From: Lentisphaerota bacterium
GTDB taxonomy: Bacteria; Verrucomicrobiota; Lentisphaeria; Oligosphaerales; JABHEG01
Reading direction: 5' to 3'
Assembly: GCA_018676675.1 (NCBI GenBank)
Contig: JABHEG010000043.1
Location: forward strand, 1-64,000
DNA length: 64,000 nt
Every line of letters starts with the position of its first letter. Within the stretch, counting starts at the first letter, position 1. Positions 54,143-63,215 of this stretch are shown in pieces. Under the pieces are notes generated by a model that did not search any database, was not told the DNA's origin, and saw only the letters and a list, made by a program, of their open reading frames with translations. Made by a program: the position numbers and the translations under genes.

Positions 54143-56725
54143 CTACTCAGCGGCCCCCTGCTCCCCCGTCAGCAGGAAGAAGTCATCCCAGCGTGCGAAA
54201 GCCACGGGGCCTTTTGCGTCCGCTTCGGCTTCCGCCGTCAGGCGGGCCCCAAACGTCACCGCGAGCGCTCGTCCGACTGCGGGATCCGCCCCCTCCTTGC
54301 CGCTCCGGTAGCGGACGGCATACGTCTTCCAGTGGCGATACTGCCCAACCTGGGAGGCCACCCGGGCAGTTCCCAAGTCTGTGTCCCCCGCTTTCAGGCC
54401 AATCCAGGCATCGGACGGTGCAGCAACCGCGTTCAGATGCATCTTGGCCCAGAGGATGTACTCCGTCTCAGGCTGGACGGGTCCAAGCGTCTGCCGGCCT
54501 GAAACGCCCTGCTTCTGATGCGGGAGGAGATTGACACAAGCCTGCTGATCGTAGGCATGGAGACCACGATTCGTCCAGGCTCCGCCCTCCGGGAGTCCTT
54601 CCTCAAACGTAGGGTTCTCGAGGCGGTTGACTGGAAGCACGGCCCACTCCCAATCCTCCGGCCAGTAAGGTTCTGAGTCACGGCGGAAGGTCGGGTACGT
54701 CGCCGACCTGCGCCACGTGTCGTTGAGGCCGGGGTCATCGGCCTCGAGGCCATCCATCGTCAGCAGGGGTCGGAGCTCAGGAATCGGCTGGAGGCGGTAG
54801 TGTTTCCCACTGCCGACGTTGAACGTCCGGGGGCTCTCGGGTGCAGCTTCCGTATTCGCCAGCGATCGGCTGACAATCGTGTCCGTCTCGGTGGGCACGT
54901 AAACCGCGTCAAGGACCATCGGCAACCGGATGCCCCGCCCTCTCAGAGGACTGTCGGCAGCCAGACGGTAGTTCCCCGCGGCGGCGTCTACAAACCGCGG
55001 ATCGCCCACCAACCGCGGCGGATGAATCGTCTTCCAGGCCCGGTCGGTCTGATGCGCACGCAGAAGCAGCGAATCGGCCACGACGGAATGGCGGTCAGAG
55101 TGAGTCGCTCTCCACCAGAAAGGAAGACGCCCATAATAGTCATCCCAACCAGCCATAAATTTGATGTGGTTCGCGCCGTTGTGGATGGCCGGGAGCGTCC
55201 AGACGAATGCGTTGTAGTCCGAGTGATTGTTGTGGCCATAAGCCGAGTCCCGACTGCAGGCGAGATACGACCCGGTCGAGTTGATCACGATGTTGTTGAC
55301 CAGGACGTTGTTCCGCGTCGTGAAAAGGCAGTGTACGGGCTGTGGACGGAACGGATCCCGGTATTTCTGTCGAAAATGGCAACTCCGAGGCGACGTCGTG
55401 AGGGTGATCCCTTCCCCGCAACCGTCCAGAACATTGTGCGCCACGAGCGTGTTCGAGCTGTAAACCCATATCCCGCGACCACAGTCGCGGAACACGTTGT
55501 TGGCGATCACTCCCCAGCAGCTGATCTCAAAGTACACACCGACGCTGCAACGCTCGAACACGTTCTCCGCCACAAGCGTGTTGTTGACATTGATATCGAG
55601 CCAAAGCCCCTTCCCATCATGGAAGTGGTTCCGCAAAATCCGGGTGTCCTTCAACGATGTGATCTTGTTGCCGTTGTGCCCACAGCGGACGTTTCCGCGC
55701 CAAGCATTCCCGTAGAGTTCATTCCCCTCGATCAGCATGCGCCAGCCGAGCGATGCGCTGATCCCGCAGAGCCCGTTCTCGGCGATCACACAGTCTCGGG
55801 CCACGCCGTCAGTACCGTGGTGCATCAGGCCAAAGAACTCATTCTGGAGAATCCGGCAGTTCTCGATGACAGCATGGTGGCCACTGAGGAGCGCAGCCGC
55901 GTGGCCGCCTCCGTGAAACTGCCGGTCGGCAGCTCGGACAAGGTCGAATCCGCTCACCGTCCAGGTCCCCTTCAGGCGAACGGCCCCGCTTCTCACCGCA
56001 GACTCCAGGCGCCGTCCTTTGGGATCGCCACCGTCCCGAAGCCACACGTAGAGCTCGCCGCGACCTCGATCATGGAAAAAGGCCCCCGGACGCAAGTCGG
56101 AGACGTCGCGTCCATCCCATTGCATGCGGTAGGCAAACCCTCCGCCTTTCTCTGCTCGCCCGGGAGTGCCTTGCAGGCCTATCTGATCCAGTCTCTCGTC
56201 GTCGACGAAGACCATGCTGCAGACGCCGTCGAGTGACGTCTTGTATATGCCCAGAAACGGAGCCGATGTGTGGTCAAGCTCTCCTCCAGTCGCAGGCGTG
56301 GACTGAGCTGCAGTGGGGCCGTCCAGGCCGATCTCGCGACGCCAGGCATCGGCATCGAATGTCTCGGAGGGCGCAGCCCCGGAGGCCTCCCGCAGGGCAA
56401 CTCGCACAGGCGCGAACGGTCCGGGGATGGGATCGGCTCCGGTGATGGTCGGATGGTGCCCCGGAGCAGCGGTCAAGGTGATCCGTTCAGGACCGGCGTT
56501 CTCCCCGATCACGAACTCCCGATAGGTGCCGTTCCGGACGTAGATCGTGTCGCCCGGGCGGGCGGCGGAAACGGCAGCAGAAATGGTACTGAACGGGGCT
56601 TCCGGTCCCCCGACATTGCTGTCGTTGGCCCCCGGTTGTCCCCGAGCTACATGAAGTTCACGGGCACTGGCCACCGCGACACAGCTGATCGCGATAGCCA
56701 GAATCAGACGAAAGCTCTTGTGCAT
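54143..56725 (-). CDS. Secreted right-handed beta-helix protein
   Basis: This is a protein of 860 residues; AAGGAGG lies 9 nt before the ATG at 56725. The signal peptide is MHKSFRLILAIAISCVAVASA. At residues ~25-80 the standard opening motif appears (DSNVGGPEAPFSTISAA then RPGDTIYVRNGTYREF). From ~270 to ~470 there are many Asn-rich helix coils (IENCRILQNEFFG, IEGNELYGNAW, ILRNHFHDGKGLW). A C-terminal ~150-residue beta-sandwich looks carbohydrate-binding (NRLENPTFEEGLPEGGAW). It resembles the protein at 11738-13489 but is longer. It starts 23 nt after the clan-A glycosidase-like gene and is probably co-transcribed with it. Lyase, epimerase or hydrolase activity cannot be separated. Confidence 0.8.
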   Translation of the reverse strand: MHKSFRLILAIAISCVAVASARELHVARGQPGANDSNVGGPEAPFSTISAAVSAARPGDTIYVRNGTYREFVIGENAGPERITLTAAPGHHPTITGADPIPGPFAPVRVALREASGAAPSETFDADAWRREIGLDGPTAAQSTPATGGELDHTSAPFLGIYKTSLDGVCSMVFVDDERLDQIGLQGTPGRAEKGGGFAYRMQWDGRDVSDLRPGAFFHDRGRGELYVWLRDGGDPKGRRLESAVRSGAVRLKGTWTVSGFDLVRAADRQFHGGGHAAALLSGHHAVIENCRILQNEFFGLMHHGTDGVARDCVIAENGLCGISASLGWRMLIEGNELYGNAWRGNVRCGHNGNKITSLKDTRILRNHFHDGKGLWLDINVNNTLVAENVFERCSVGVYFEISCWGVIANNVFRDCGRGIWVYSSNTLVAHNVLDGCGEGITLTTSPRSCHFRQKYRDPFRPQPVHCLFTTRNNVLVNNIVINSTGSYLACSRDSAYGHNNHSDYNAFVWTLPAIHNGANHIKFMAGWDDYYGRLPFWWRATHSDRHSVVADSLLLRAHQTDRAWKTIHPPRLVGDPRFVDAAAGNYRLAADSPLRGRGIRLPMVLDAVYVPTETDTIVSRSLANTEAAPESPRTFNVGSGKHYRLQPIPELRPLLTMDGLEADDPGLNDTWRRSATYPTFRRDSEPYWPEDWEWAVLPVNRLENPTFEEGLPEGGAWTNRGLHAYDQQACVNLLPHQKQGVSGRQTLGPVQPETEYILWAKMHLNAVAAPSDAWIGLKAGDTDLGTARVASQVGQYRHWKTYAVRYRSGKEGADPAVGRALAVTFGARLTAEAEADAKGPVAFARWDDFFLLTGEQGAAE

Positions 56726-56748
56726 TGTGTGGTGCCTCCTTCGCACGG

Positions 56749-59700
56749 TCACTCAGCCAGGTAGAAATCCCGGTATTCAGCGGGGCGCTTGCCTTCGACT
56801 ATTCCTGGGCTCAGGCCCATCCAGTAGTTCATCCCGGCGCCGTCATTGTCGCAGGCGACCAGGTTGAGAGAGAACACCATCCCAGCTTCGGGAATACGGC
56901 CGAGCTCGGCCCAAGGAAAGGCAAACTCGTAGCACGTCTCGTGTTTATCGTCAGCTCGCGTCCCGACAGCACGAAACCGGGGCTTCCCGGCGGGGTGTGT
57001 CTGGTAAATGCGGGTCCCGTCACTCTCCACCAGCGCACCGTACTCATGATCGTCCTCGTCATAGGATGGAACGGAACCGGCATCATTCAACACGTCAACG
57101 CCAATCTGGATGGCATCGCTCTTCCAAAACTGCACGGCGTTGGGCGTCGCGTGAATATCATCGGTCACCTGAGCCAACAGGAAGAGGTTCTCCTCATCCC
57201 AGGCGAGACTCACGCGCATGCTCAGATCGTCAGGACCGTTCCAGCCGGCCTTGTCAGGGGGGAGGACGTCAGTTCGGGCGTCAATGACGATGGGCGCAAC
57301 CCCGTCCCAATCCTTGGTCTTGCCGTCGACCATGATTCCTGCTCTCCGCGTCACCGGCAGCACGTTCGTCGGGATGGGCACGTGGACCGTTTTGCCTGCG
57401 CGCGGCGTAAGCGTGACGGAAAGCGGCTTACCATCATGGGCGGTGACGGGTCGAGGCACCGCGATCTCGAAGGGCACCGGGGTCTCCCCTCCGGGAAGCA
57501 GAGCGAGTTTCCGAGACACGCCATCGGCCAGCCCGGTCAGCCGCACGACGTCGGACGTGTTGTTCAGCAGTTCGAGGTGCACCGTGCGGACATCGCTGAG
57601 GCGAGCCCCGACAACCGCGAACGGCTCGGCCGCCGTCACACGCCCGGCTCGCAGTGACGTCGTCAAGGCCGAAACCTGCGTAGCGGATGCCTGCACGAAA
57701 AGAGGGGTCCCGGTGAGCCGGAGCTCTCGACTGGGGACGGAGCGTCCATAGAGATCAAACGCCCGAGTGTCACCGGGCAACTCGGCAGTCAGAACAAAAG
57801 GCGTGCTCACGCACCAAAGGGCGGCAAGGGCCGTGTCGGTCGCTTGACGCTCAAAGACGCAAACCCTAACTCGGCCACCGGCCAACTCAAACGAATCAAC
57901 CGGGTTCGCATGATCGAGATGGTAGGCAACGTTGGCATAGGCGATTGCTCCCGGCATGGGCTGCAGCGGCCGCCCCCGGAAGAGCGTGTACTTCCCGCCC
58001 TGCCGATGGCCTTGGGCCAGGACAAACCAGAAGTACTTCTCCACGCCGGGAACGGACTTCGCGATGATCAGTGAACGGGCCGCGCAATCGGCAAACGCTC
58101 GGGCGGTCTGGCCGGTCAGCGGCACCTCGTCACGAATCTCCCAACCCTTTTCGCCAATCCAGTATTTGTGCCCTTTGCCGGCTTCGCGAATCACCTCGAG
58201 GGTCTCCTGATGCTTGGCGGTCTCGCGATTGCCTTCAGGGAACAACGGCGCCAACCCAGGCCCGAATGTGCGCGGACTCGCGTACGGGTGTGGCGCCCAG
58301 ACATCAAACAGATCACCGACCTGATCGATAACTGCACGACAGAACCGGAAACCACCCTTCTGATCCTGACCACTGACATTGGCTGCCACAATCGGGATTC
58401 CCGGAGCTTCCGCACGAATGATAGGGGCGAGCATGCTGACCATACGTGCATAGAACGCAACGCCGGCGCCCAACGGCAGGTTGCGGTGAGCCATCAGTTC
58501 CAGATCCGGCTCGTTCTGAATCTCGAACGCGGCAACCATCGGGTGGACCTTGACGGCGTCACGGACAAAGTCGGCGTAGCATTGCCAGGCCTCCTCAGTC
58601 GGCAGACCATCCGGGCCGGTCGGCGGCTTCAGCCAACTCGGCTCGCGGTAGTCCAGGCACATCATCGTGTCAATTCCGGCGTCCCTGCACCCCTGCAATC
58701 TGTCGACAGCGTTTGTGCGCAGCCCCTTGTGCAACTCGCGATACCTCCAAAAGTGATAATAGCGGAACCAGTGAACGCCGATGCGCGCCGCAATGTCCGG
58801 AATGACGCTGTGCATGCCGAAAAACGACTCCGGGTCGCGCTGGAGGAAGCGCAGGGGCTTGGGGACGACACCGAATGTCCCCTCGCCACGCTCCACGGTC
58901 TGGCTCCCGACTTCGACACGCACATGGAAGTACCCAGGCCCCGGCGACGCCATCTCCAACGACACGGTCTCGGGGGCCCACGGCCCGAAGCGCAGTTCCT
59001 TCGTGGTCGTTGCCAGGACCTCGCCGCTCAAGTCCACAACCGAAGCGGTCACCGGGGCGTTACGCTCCTCCCGCAACCGGTTCAGGATCCTGACAGCCGC
59101 TGCGACGGTCGGCTCGCCGAGGAAGTGGATATGGCCAGGCTGGTTGGTGGAAACGCCAATCTCCCAAGTCCGCTTGGGGGACCGCTGTCGCGCACCGAGG
59201 TTGCGCAAAAAAAACGCGCCCTTTGCCCCCTTGGTCGAGCTGGCCGAGACCAGAACGCGACGGAGCGGAAAGTGGATCGTGCCGTCCTTCGCTCCCCCCC
59301 AGTGTCCCGTGAACGTCTTCTTGTCCAGAGGGAGGGTGATCGTATGCCAGTCACCGGGCTTCACCCCGAACGACGCGGCATGCACTTGACCCGTTGCATC
59401 GTGAATCCGGGCCCCAAACTGTCCCAGCCCCGCACTATGTACATCGAAGAGAATGCTCTCAGCCTTCTCAATCGCAGTGTGGTATTCCGCGCCTGCATAG
59501 CGTCCCCCCTTGCTCAGATCCACGGTCACCTCGATCACAGCACAGCCGTTGCTGGAAACCGTGTTCAGTTGCCCCTGTGCACCCGGGAACTCAGCCCCCA
59601 ACTGCATTCCCCAGCCCTGCAACGAATCACAGCGATCCACCAGGACGTCGACCGGGGCTCCCAGCGACTTGCGCCCAGCCGGTCCAGGGCGAAGCTCCTT

Positions 59701-60378
59701 CCCAGGGGCGGAAGGCTCCCTCGCAGGACGCGCGAGGGAGCGCTCAGAGTGGGCCGACGCCCGGAACGGAATCGACGGAACGGTCCGGAACGAAACGCCA
59801 TCGATGCTGAGTTCGCCTGTCCCGACGTTCTTGTGCCGGATGTACAGAGCGAGGCGTGTCGTCGTTAGCTTGATCGATTGCTTGTAGATGTGGATCTTGG
59901 TGGGGGTCCAGGGGAAGGTACCCCCCGTCGTCATCAGCTCCCCTTCAGCCGGACGGTCAGGCCAGGTGATCCATCCCTGAGGCCTGGGCTTGTCGCTCTT
60001 CTCTGTTCCCCACTGCAGCAGTGCGACACCAACGCCGTCGGCCGACAGGTCACGGCCCCGTAACGCAAGCGTGAGTTCGTAGTCCGCGTCAGGATCAATG
60101 TCACCGATGGTTGCGTACAGCATGCGCTCGCCTTCCACACCGGCAAGCGTCATGGTGTAAGACGCCTTGCCTCGATAAGGCGCTTCAGTATCGAGGTATC
60201 CCGGCTCGGGCAATCCCTTCCACTGCCCCCAGGCCCACGCCTCGATGCCGTCCTCGAAACCGCCGTTGGGCAGCAGATTCGGGCCGCTTTCCTGGGCGTG
60301 GCAATGAACGCAGCCACAACCGGCAAACACGGCGGCCACGATCAAGACAACCCCAAGTCGATGTGACATCCGAATCAT
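56749..60378 (-). CDS. GH clan-A-like lipoprotein with CBM domains
   Basis: This is a protein of 1209 residues. The start at 60378 has GAGGAAA about 7 nt upstream; the frame continues 136 codons further, through the repeat element, and that part is not credible. A lipobox-like VFAGC follows the hydrophobic leader, so it may be a lipoprotein. Residues ~35-190 and ~230-380 are carbohydrate-binding sandwiches (LLPNGGFEDGIEAW). A (beta/alpha)8 barrel spans ~500-830, with the acid/base E623 in EIQNEPDLE and the probable nucleophile E743 in YWIGEKGWE, as in GH5/39-type retaining enzymes. The last ~200 residues are CBM9-like (IMVDGKTKDWDGVA). It probably hydrolyses a beta-linked polysaccharide at the cell surface. 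Confidence 0.8.
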   Translation of the reverse strand: MIRMSHRLGVVLIVAAVFAGCGCVHCHAQESGPNLLPNGGFEDGIEAWAWGQWKGLPEPGYLDTEAPYRGKASYTMTLAGVEGERMLYATIGDIDPDADYELTLALRGRDLSADGVGVALLQWGTEKSDKPRPQGWITWPDRPAEGELMTTGGTFPWTPTKIHIYKQSIKLTTTRLALYIRHKNVGTGELSIDGVSFRTVPSIPFRASAHSERSLARPAREPSAPGKELRPGPAGRKSLGAPVDVLVDRCDSLQGWGMQLGAEFPGAQGQLNTVSSNGCAVIEVTVDLSKGGRYAGAEYHTAIEKAESILFDVHSAGLGQFGARIHDATGQVHAASFGVKPGDWHTITLPLDKKTFTGHWGGAKDGTIHFPLRRVLVSASSTKGAKGAFFLRNLGARQRSPKRTWEIGVSTNQPGHIHFLGEPTVAAAVRILNRLREERNAPVTASVVDLSGEVLATTTKELRFGPWAPETVSLEMASPGPGYFHVRVEVGSQTVERGEGTFGVVPKPLRFLQRDPESFFGMHSVIPDIAARIGVHWFRYYHFWRYRELHKGLRTNAVDRLQGCRDAGIDTMMCLDYREPSWLKPPTGPDGLPTEEAWQCYADFVRDAVKVHPMVAAFEIQNEPDLELMAHRNLPLGAGVAFYARMVSMLAPIIRAEAPGIPIVAANVSGQDQKGGFRFCRAVIDQVGDLFDVWAPHPYASPRTFGPGLAPLFPEGNRETAKHQETLEVIREAGKGHKYWIGEKGWEIRDEVPLTGQTARAFADCAARSLIIAKSVPGVEKYFWFVLAQGHRQGGKYTLFRGRPLQPMPGAIAYANVAYHLDHANPVDSFELAGGRVRVCVFERQATDTALAALWCVSTPFVLTAELPGDTRAFDLYGRSVPSRELRLTGTPLFVQASATQVSALTTSLRAGRVTAAEPFAVVGARLSDVRTVHLELLNNTSDVVRLTGLADGVSRKLALLPGGETPVPFEIAVPRPVTAHDGKPLSVTLTPRAGKTVHVPIPTNVLPVTRRAGIMVDGKTKDWDGVAPIVIDARTDVLPPDKAGWNGPDDLSMRVSLAWDEENLFLLAQVTDDIHATPNAVQFWKSDAIQIGVDVLNDAGSVPSYDEDDHEYGALVESDGTRIYQTHPAGKPRFRAVGTRADDKHETCYEFAFPWAELGRIPEAGMVFSLNLVACDNDGAGMNYWMGLSPGIVEGKRPAEYRDFYLAE

Positions 60379-60398
60379 GCGATTTCCTCTGGCCTCGT

Positions 60399-60584
60399 GT
60401 GTAACTTCACCGTTTTGAGCACGATTCGGTCGCCGTCCAGAAGCCGAGTCCCACACTGAATCGGACGCCCCCAAAGTGGGAGGCGGCCTCTGGACGGCGA
60501 CCAGTCTTGACCTTGACGACCAAGTTACACACTCGGATATGAGCGATAGAACAACTGGCGAAGGCCAGGCTCGTCTGTGACTTC
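60399..60584. repeat. Dispersed element, copy 2 (nested hairpin)
   Basis: Positions 60501-60584 match 14677-14760 at 75 of 84 bases, and the left arm matches too. Here the element is a nested palindrome: outer arms GTGTAACTT (60399-60407) and AAGTTACAC (60522-60530), and inner perfect 14-bp arms at 60428-60441 and 60489-60502 (GGTCGCCGTCCAGA and its complement). It begins 20 nt upstream of the clan-A glycosidase start, so it could affect that gene's leader. Confidence 0.8.
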
Positions 60585-60838
60585 GGTGGCGCGGGATCCT
60601 CTGCTCCGGTGGCGCAGCAGTCGCGCGGCGCCAAGTTCCCCAAGTCACGGCACTGGTCTTGTAGCGACTCCCGAGCCCAGTAGTCGGCGACTGGATGGAA
60701 CCAGGCGCGGCAACCACCCTCTGGTTCGCAATAGTGGAACCGGCGCTTCTTCCCGCCAAGTGCGGCCACCTCGATGAGTGAACCATCTGGATGCTTCAGG
60801 TTGGGACGGGAGACCGCAGGGGTCTTGTGGTCCTGCAC
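60407..60838 (-). CDS. Possible small Cys-containing protein
   Basis: A 143-codon frame from a GTG at 60838. The first ~75 codons are protein-like (HPDGSLIEVAALGGKKRRF then HYCEPEGGCRAWFHPVADYW) and contain a C-x5-C. The rest is encoded by the repeat element (SLAFASCSIAHIRVCNL, VKVKTGR). It lies in the same frame as the prepilin-like gene, beyond that gene's TGA. No ribosome site is evident. It may be a real small gene that absorbed the repeat, a decayed gene, or chance. Confidence 0.25.
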   Translation of the reverse strand: MQDHKTPAVSRPNLKHPDGSLIEVAALGGKKRRFHYCEPEGGCRAWFHPVADYWARESLQDQCRDLGNLAPRDCCATGAEDPAPPKSQTSLAFASCSIAHIRVCNLVVKVKTGRRPEAASHFGGVRFSVGLGFWTATESCSKR

Positions 60839-60889
60839 GTGAGCCGCGGACCGGCTGGTGCTGCGGACGAGCCCGACGCCCCAAGACGA

Positions 60890-61627
60890 TCAGAGCGGAG
60901 CGTCGGGGTCGAATACCCACTGAATTTCCGACCAGTAATTCGGCTTCCGAAACCATGTGACGTGCCCGTCGATAAACCCGATGTTCGCGCCGTTGTCGTG
61001 GACGATGGGCGCATACGTGTGGTGGTAGCTGCTCGCCGGGTTCCAGTGGTTTGGCCAATTCGAGCCATTTGTCGCGTTCGGGAACGAGTCCGAAAGCATC
61101 GGTACCCTTGTGGGATCGGTAACAGCTTTCAACGGAACACCCCGGTAGATCACGCTCCGGTTATACCTTGAAGCCATGTTCATGACGTAGCCGGCCCCGT
61201 AGACGTTCCAGCCATAACCGCCAAACCACTGGGTCCGCGCCTGCGGGTTTGGGCACTTGTATATGGGGAAGTTGTTGAGGTAGGGGTACGTCTGATCCTG
61301 CCACCACCTGTAGCTGTTCGACGTCCAGTTCAAAAAATGGTTCGCATACGGCATGTCACGTGTGCGGAATGAGCCGCCAAATCTGGAAACGTACTGGTAG
61401 TAGGAGGGCAAGATCTCTTCGTTGTCGTCGGCGTACCCCAACCCGGCGATCGTGATTTGCTTGAGGTTGCCAACGCACGAGATCTTCCGCGCTCGAGAGC
61501 GCGCTTGATGCAGCGCCGGAAGCAGCATGGCCGCAAGAATCGCGATGATCGCAATGACGACGAGAAGCTCGATCAGCGTGAACGCCAGAGACGTCTTCAA
61601 TGTGTTCATTACTCCGCGATGCTTCAC
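60890..61627 (-). CDS. Prepilin-type N-terminus secreted protein (H-X9-DG)
   Basis: This is a protein of 245 residues. The start is GTG at 61627, with AAGGAG 7 nt upstream; an ATG at 61609 lacks a spaced ribosome site. The prepilin signal is classical: a short basic leader, then [20 protein letters not shown] with Glu at +5, then [20 protein letters not shown]. The peptidase PilD would cleave before Phe. The C-terminus has [19 protein letters not shown], the H-X9-DG signature. It is a paralog of the protein at 13551-14336, and both lie close to a copy of the same dispersed repeat. The family is vastly expanded in Lentisphaerota-like genomes; its function is not established. A good promoter lies upstream. 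Confidence 0.9.
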   Translation of the reverse strand: MKHRGVMNTLKTSLAFTLIELLVVIAIIAILAAMLLPALHQARSRARKISCVGNLKQITIAGLGYADDNEEILPSYYQYVSRFGGSFRTRDMPYANHFLNWTSNSYRWWQDQTYPYLNNFPIYKCPNPQARTQWFGGYGWNVYGAGYVMNMASRYNRSVIYRGVPLKAVTDPTRVPMLSDSFPNATNGSNWPNHWNPASSYHHTYAPIVHDNGANIGFIDGHVTWFRKPNYWSEIQWVFDPDAPL

Positions 61628-61696
61628 GGTGCTTCTCCTTGAGCATGCTGGGTCGATTGAGGCGACAGGAGCATCTTCGCCGGAAAACCATCATCC

Positions 61697-61726
61697 ATTA
61701 TACAGCCGGCTGCGCAGGCAGCGCAA
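61697..61726 (-). promoter_or_regulatory. Sigma70-type promoter for the second prepilin-like gene
   Basis: On the minus strand TTGCGC (61721-61726) and a perfect TATAAT (61697-61702) are 18 nt apart. The -10 lies about 70 nt upstream of the GTG start, leaving a leader of roughly 60 nt. Confidence 0.55.
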
Positions 61727-61765
61727 GCTGAAATGCAGGACGGCAAGCACCTAAGACGAATCCAC

Positions 61766-63091
61766 TCACTCAGGGAACTCGAACCCTTCCACCATCCAGA
61801 TCTGAGGCTGCCCGGTCACGTCCGAGTTGAAGAACGCCTTGGTTGCATCCGGCGAGGGGAACGGGTGCGGATGCGTCGCCTGCGGGTTCTGAAAAGACGT
61901 CCCGGATTCCAGAAGATAGCGCACCTTCAACACAGCGTCAGGGGTATCCGGCAACGAGCCGACAACGATCTGCGCATTGGCCCAGTTTCCCGCGCCGGGT
62001 CGCATGCAATCACTCACAAAGCGTGTTCCGGTAGGGTCGAACGCGAAGTGGCTGAACATCGGCAGGGGCATCTCCCGGCAGATCTCGTTCCGCACGGCCC
62101 CAGGAGTCTCTCTTCCTCGATGCGGCGCACTGCTGTCGGCAGGGCCAGGCTTGCCTTCGACAACCGGCACATCGCGCCCTACTCGAGACACGCCGGCAAC
62201 GGCAGATGGTATCCGGCCGCGCCAACACTGATGCCCGGTGCAGAACTCCTGCCCGTCGCGTCCCCACGGCATCGTCCGGAACTGAGTGCCATCATCCCGA
62301 ATGACGTGGACGTCGGCCCCGCTCGCATCAGTCTTCGGCAGCGTGCGATCTCCGCGCCCGTCGGCGCCCACCTGATCCCCGTGATTCTCCTGGACCAGGA
62401 TGTCGTGTTTGGATTCGGGATCCGGACAGCGGCAATACTGCGGATGGGCGTTGGAGAACGTGGGGCTCTCCATGATCGCCTCCGCCGTCGCCCGTGCCAG
62501 ATCGAACACGACGACGCCGAAAGGCCCGTTAGGGCGCACACCATCCCCCAAATAACCGGACGTACACAGGCGCTCACCGTCGGCGGACATGCTGCTCAGC
62601 GTGGTACAGAAGCTCGGACGACAGCGCGTCCCGGGAAGCGGGTTGTCGATGACGAGGACTGTCTCACGCCGGAAGCTCTGCAGGCACACCCGGCGCAGCA
62701 CCCAACGTCCGCGGTCCGGGGCCGGGGCCTGATCCAGCAGGTAATACATGAAACGCCCATCAGGCGTGATTGCGGGAGCCGTCGCTCCCGGCTCATCAGT
62801 CAACTGCCGGATAGTGAACCCGTCTGCTATGTCACAGAGCAGGTAATCCTGCCTGATATTGATGGGGATCTTCTCACCGTGGTTCAGGATGCGCCGAAAC
62901 ACGAGCCGCCTGGAGTCCGGCGTGAAGATGTGTGACTCCATGTAGACATGCGCGTGCACACCGGAGGCATCATTGGTGATCTGCACCAGACGCAGCCCGG
63001 CCGGTGAATCAGGGGATAACAGATCCGGTCGCTCATCGGCCAGGCACTGGACAGGACGGTCGACCGGGGCCTTTGGCAGCGTATCGAACAT
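61766..63091 (-). CDS. Oligogalacturonate-lyase-like seven-bladed propeller (PL22 type)
   Basis: About 441 residues from the ATG at 63091, which has AGGAG 10 nt upstream; an ATG at 63100 is too close to that site. There is no signal peptide, so it is cytoplasmic. WD40/TolB-like blades are visible (ITNDASGVHAHVYMESHIFT, LTDEPGATAPAITPDGRFMY, FAFDPTGTRFVSD). Residues like those used by PL22 enzymes for metal and substrate binding are present: HPQYCRCPDP, ENHGDQVG, GHQCWRGR and HPHPFPSPDATKAFF. PL22 lyases split unsaturated digalacturonate from pectin breakdown into monomers. This matches the pectate-lyase-like gene that starts divergently 125 nt away. The match is by motif and fold pattern only. 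Confidence 0.7.
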   Translation of the reverse strand: MFDTLPKAPVDRPVQCLADERPDLLSPDSPAGLRLVQITNDASGVHAHVYMESHIFTPDSRRLVFRRILNHGEKIPINIRQDYLLCDIADGFTIRQLTDEPGATAPAITPDGRFMYYLLDQAPAPDRGRWVLRRVCLQSFRRETVLVIDNPLPGTRCRPSFCTTLSSMSADGERLCTSGYLGDGVRPNGPFGVVVFDLARATAEAIMESPTFSNAHPQYCRCPDPESKHDILVQENHGDQVGADGRGDRTLPKTDASGADVHVIRDDGTQFRTMPWGRDGQEFCTGHQCWRGRIPSAVAGVSRVGRDVPVVEGKPGPADSSAPHRGRETPGAVRNEICREMPLPMFSHFAFDPTGTRFVSDCMRPGAGNWANAQIVVGSLPDTPDAVLKVRYLLESGTSFQNPQATHPHPFPSPDATKAFFNSDVTGQPQIWMVEGFEFPE

Positions 63092-63215
63092 GGTGCGCAT
63101 GCTCCTCTCTCAGGAGTGAGTCCGGCGTGGAGGTCCGCAGTTCTGGCAATGCCGGCTCTGCCCATTACCGTAGGTCGGCAACGAGCAAACGCGACCAACT
63201 CAATGGGGAACACGG

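Noticed and set aside
54800..56236. 478-codon plus-strand open frame
   Set aside because: Antisense to the beta-helix protein; no start signal or family.
58168..59868. 566-codon plus-strand open frame
   Set aside because: Antisense to the clan-A glycosidase-like gene, which has domains, catalytic motifs and a start signal.
61733..62935. 400-codon plus-strand open frame
   Set aside because: Antisense to the PL22-like propeller gene and of shadow-like composition.
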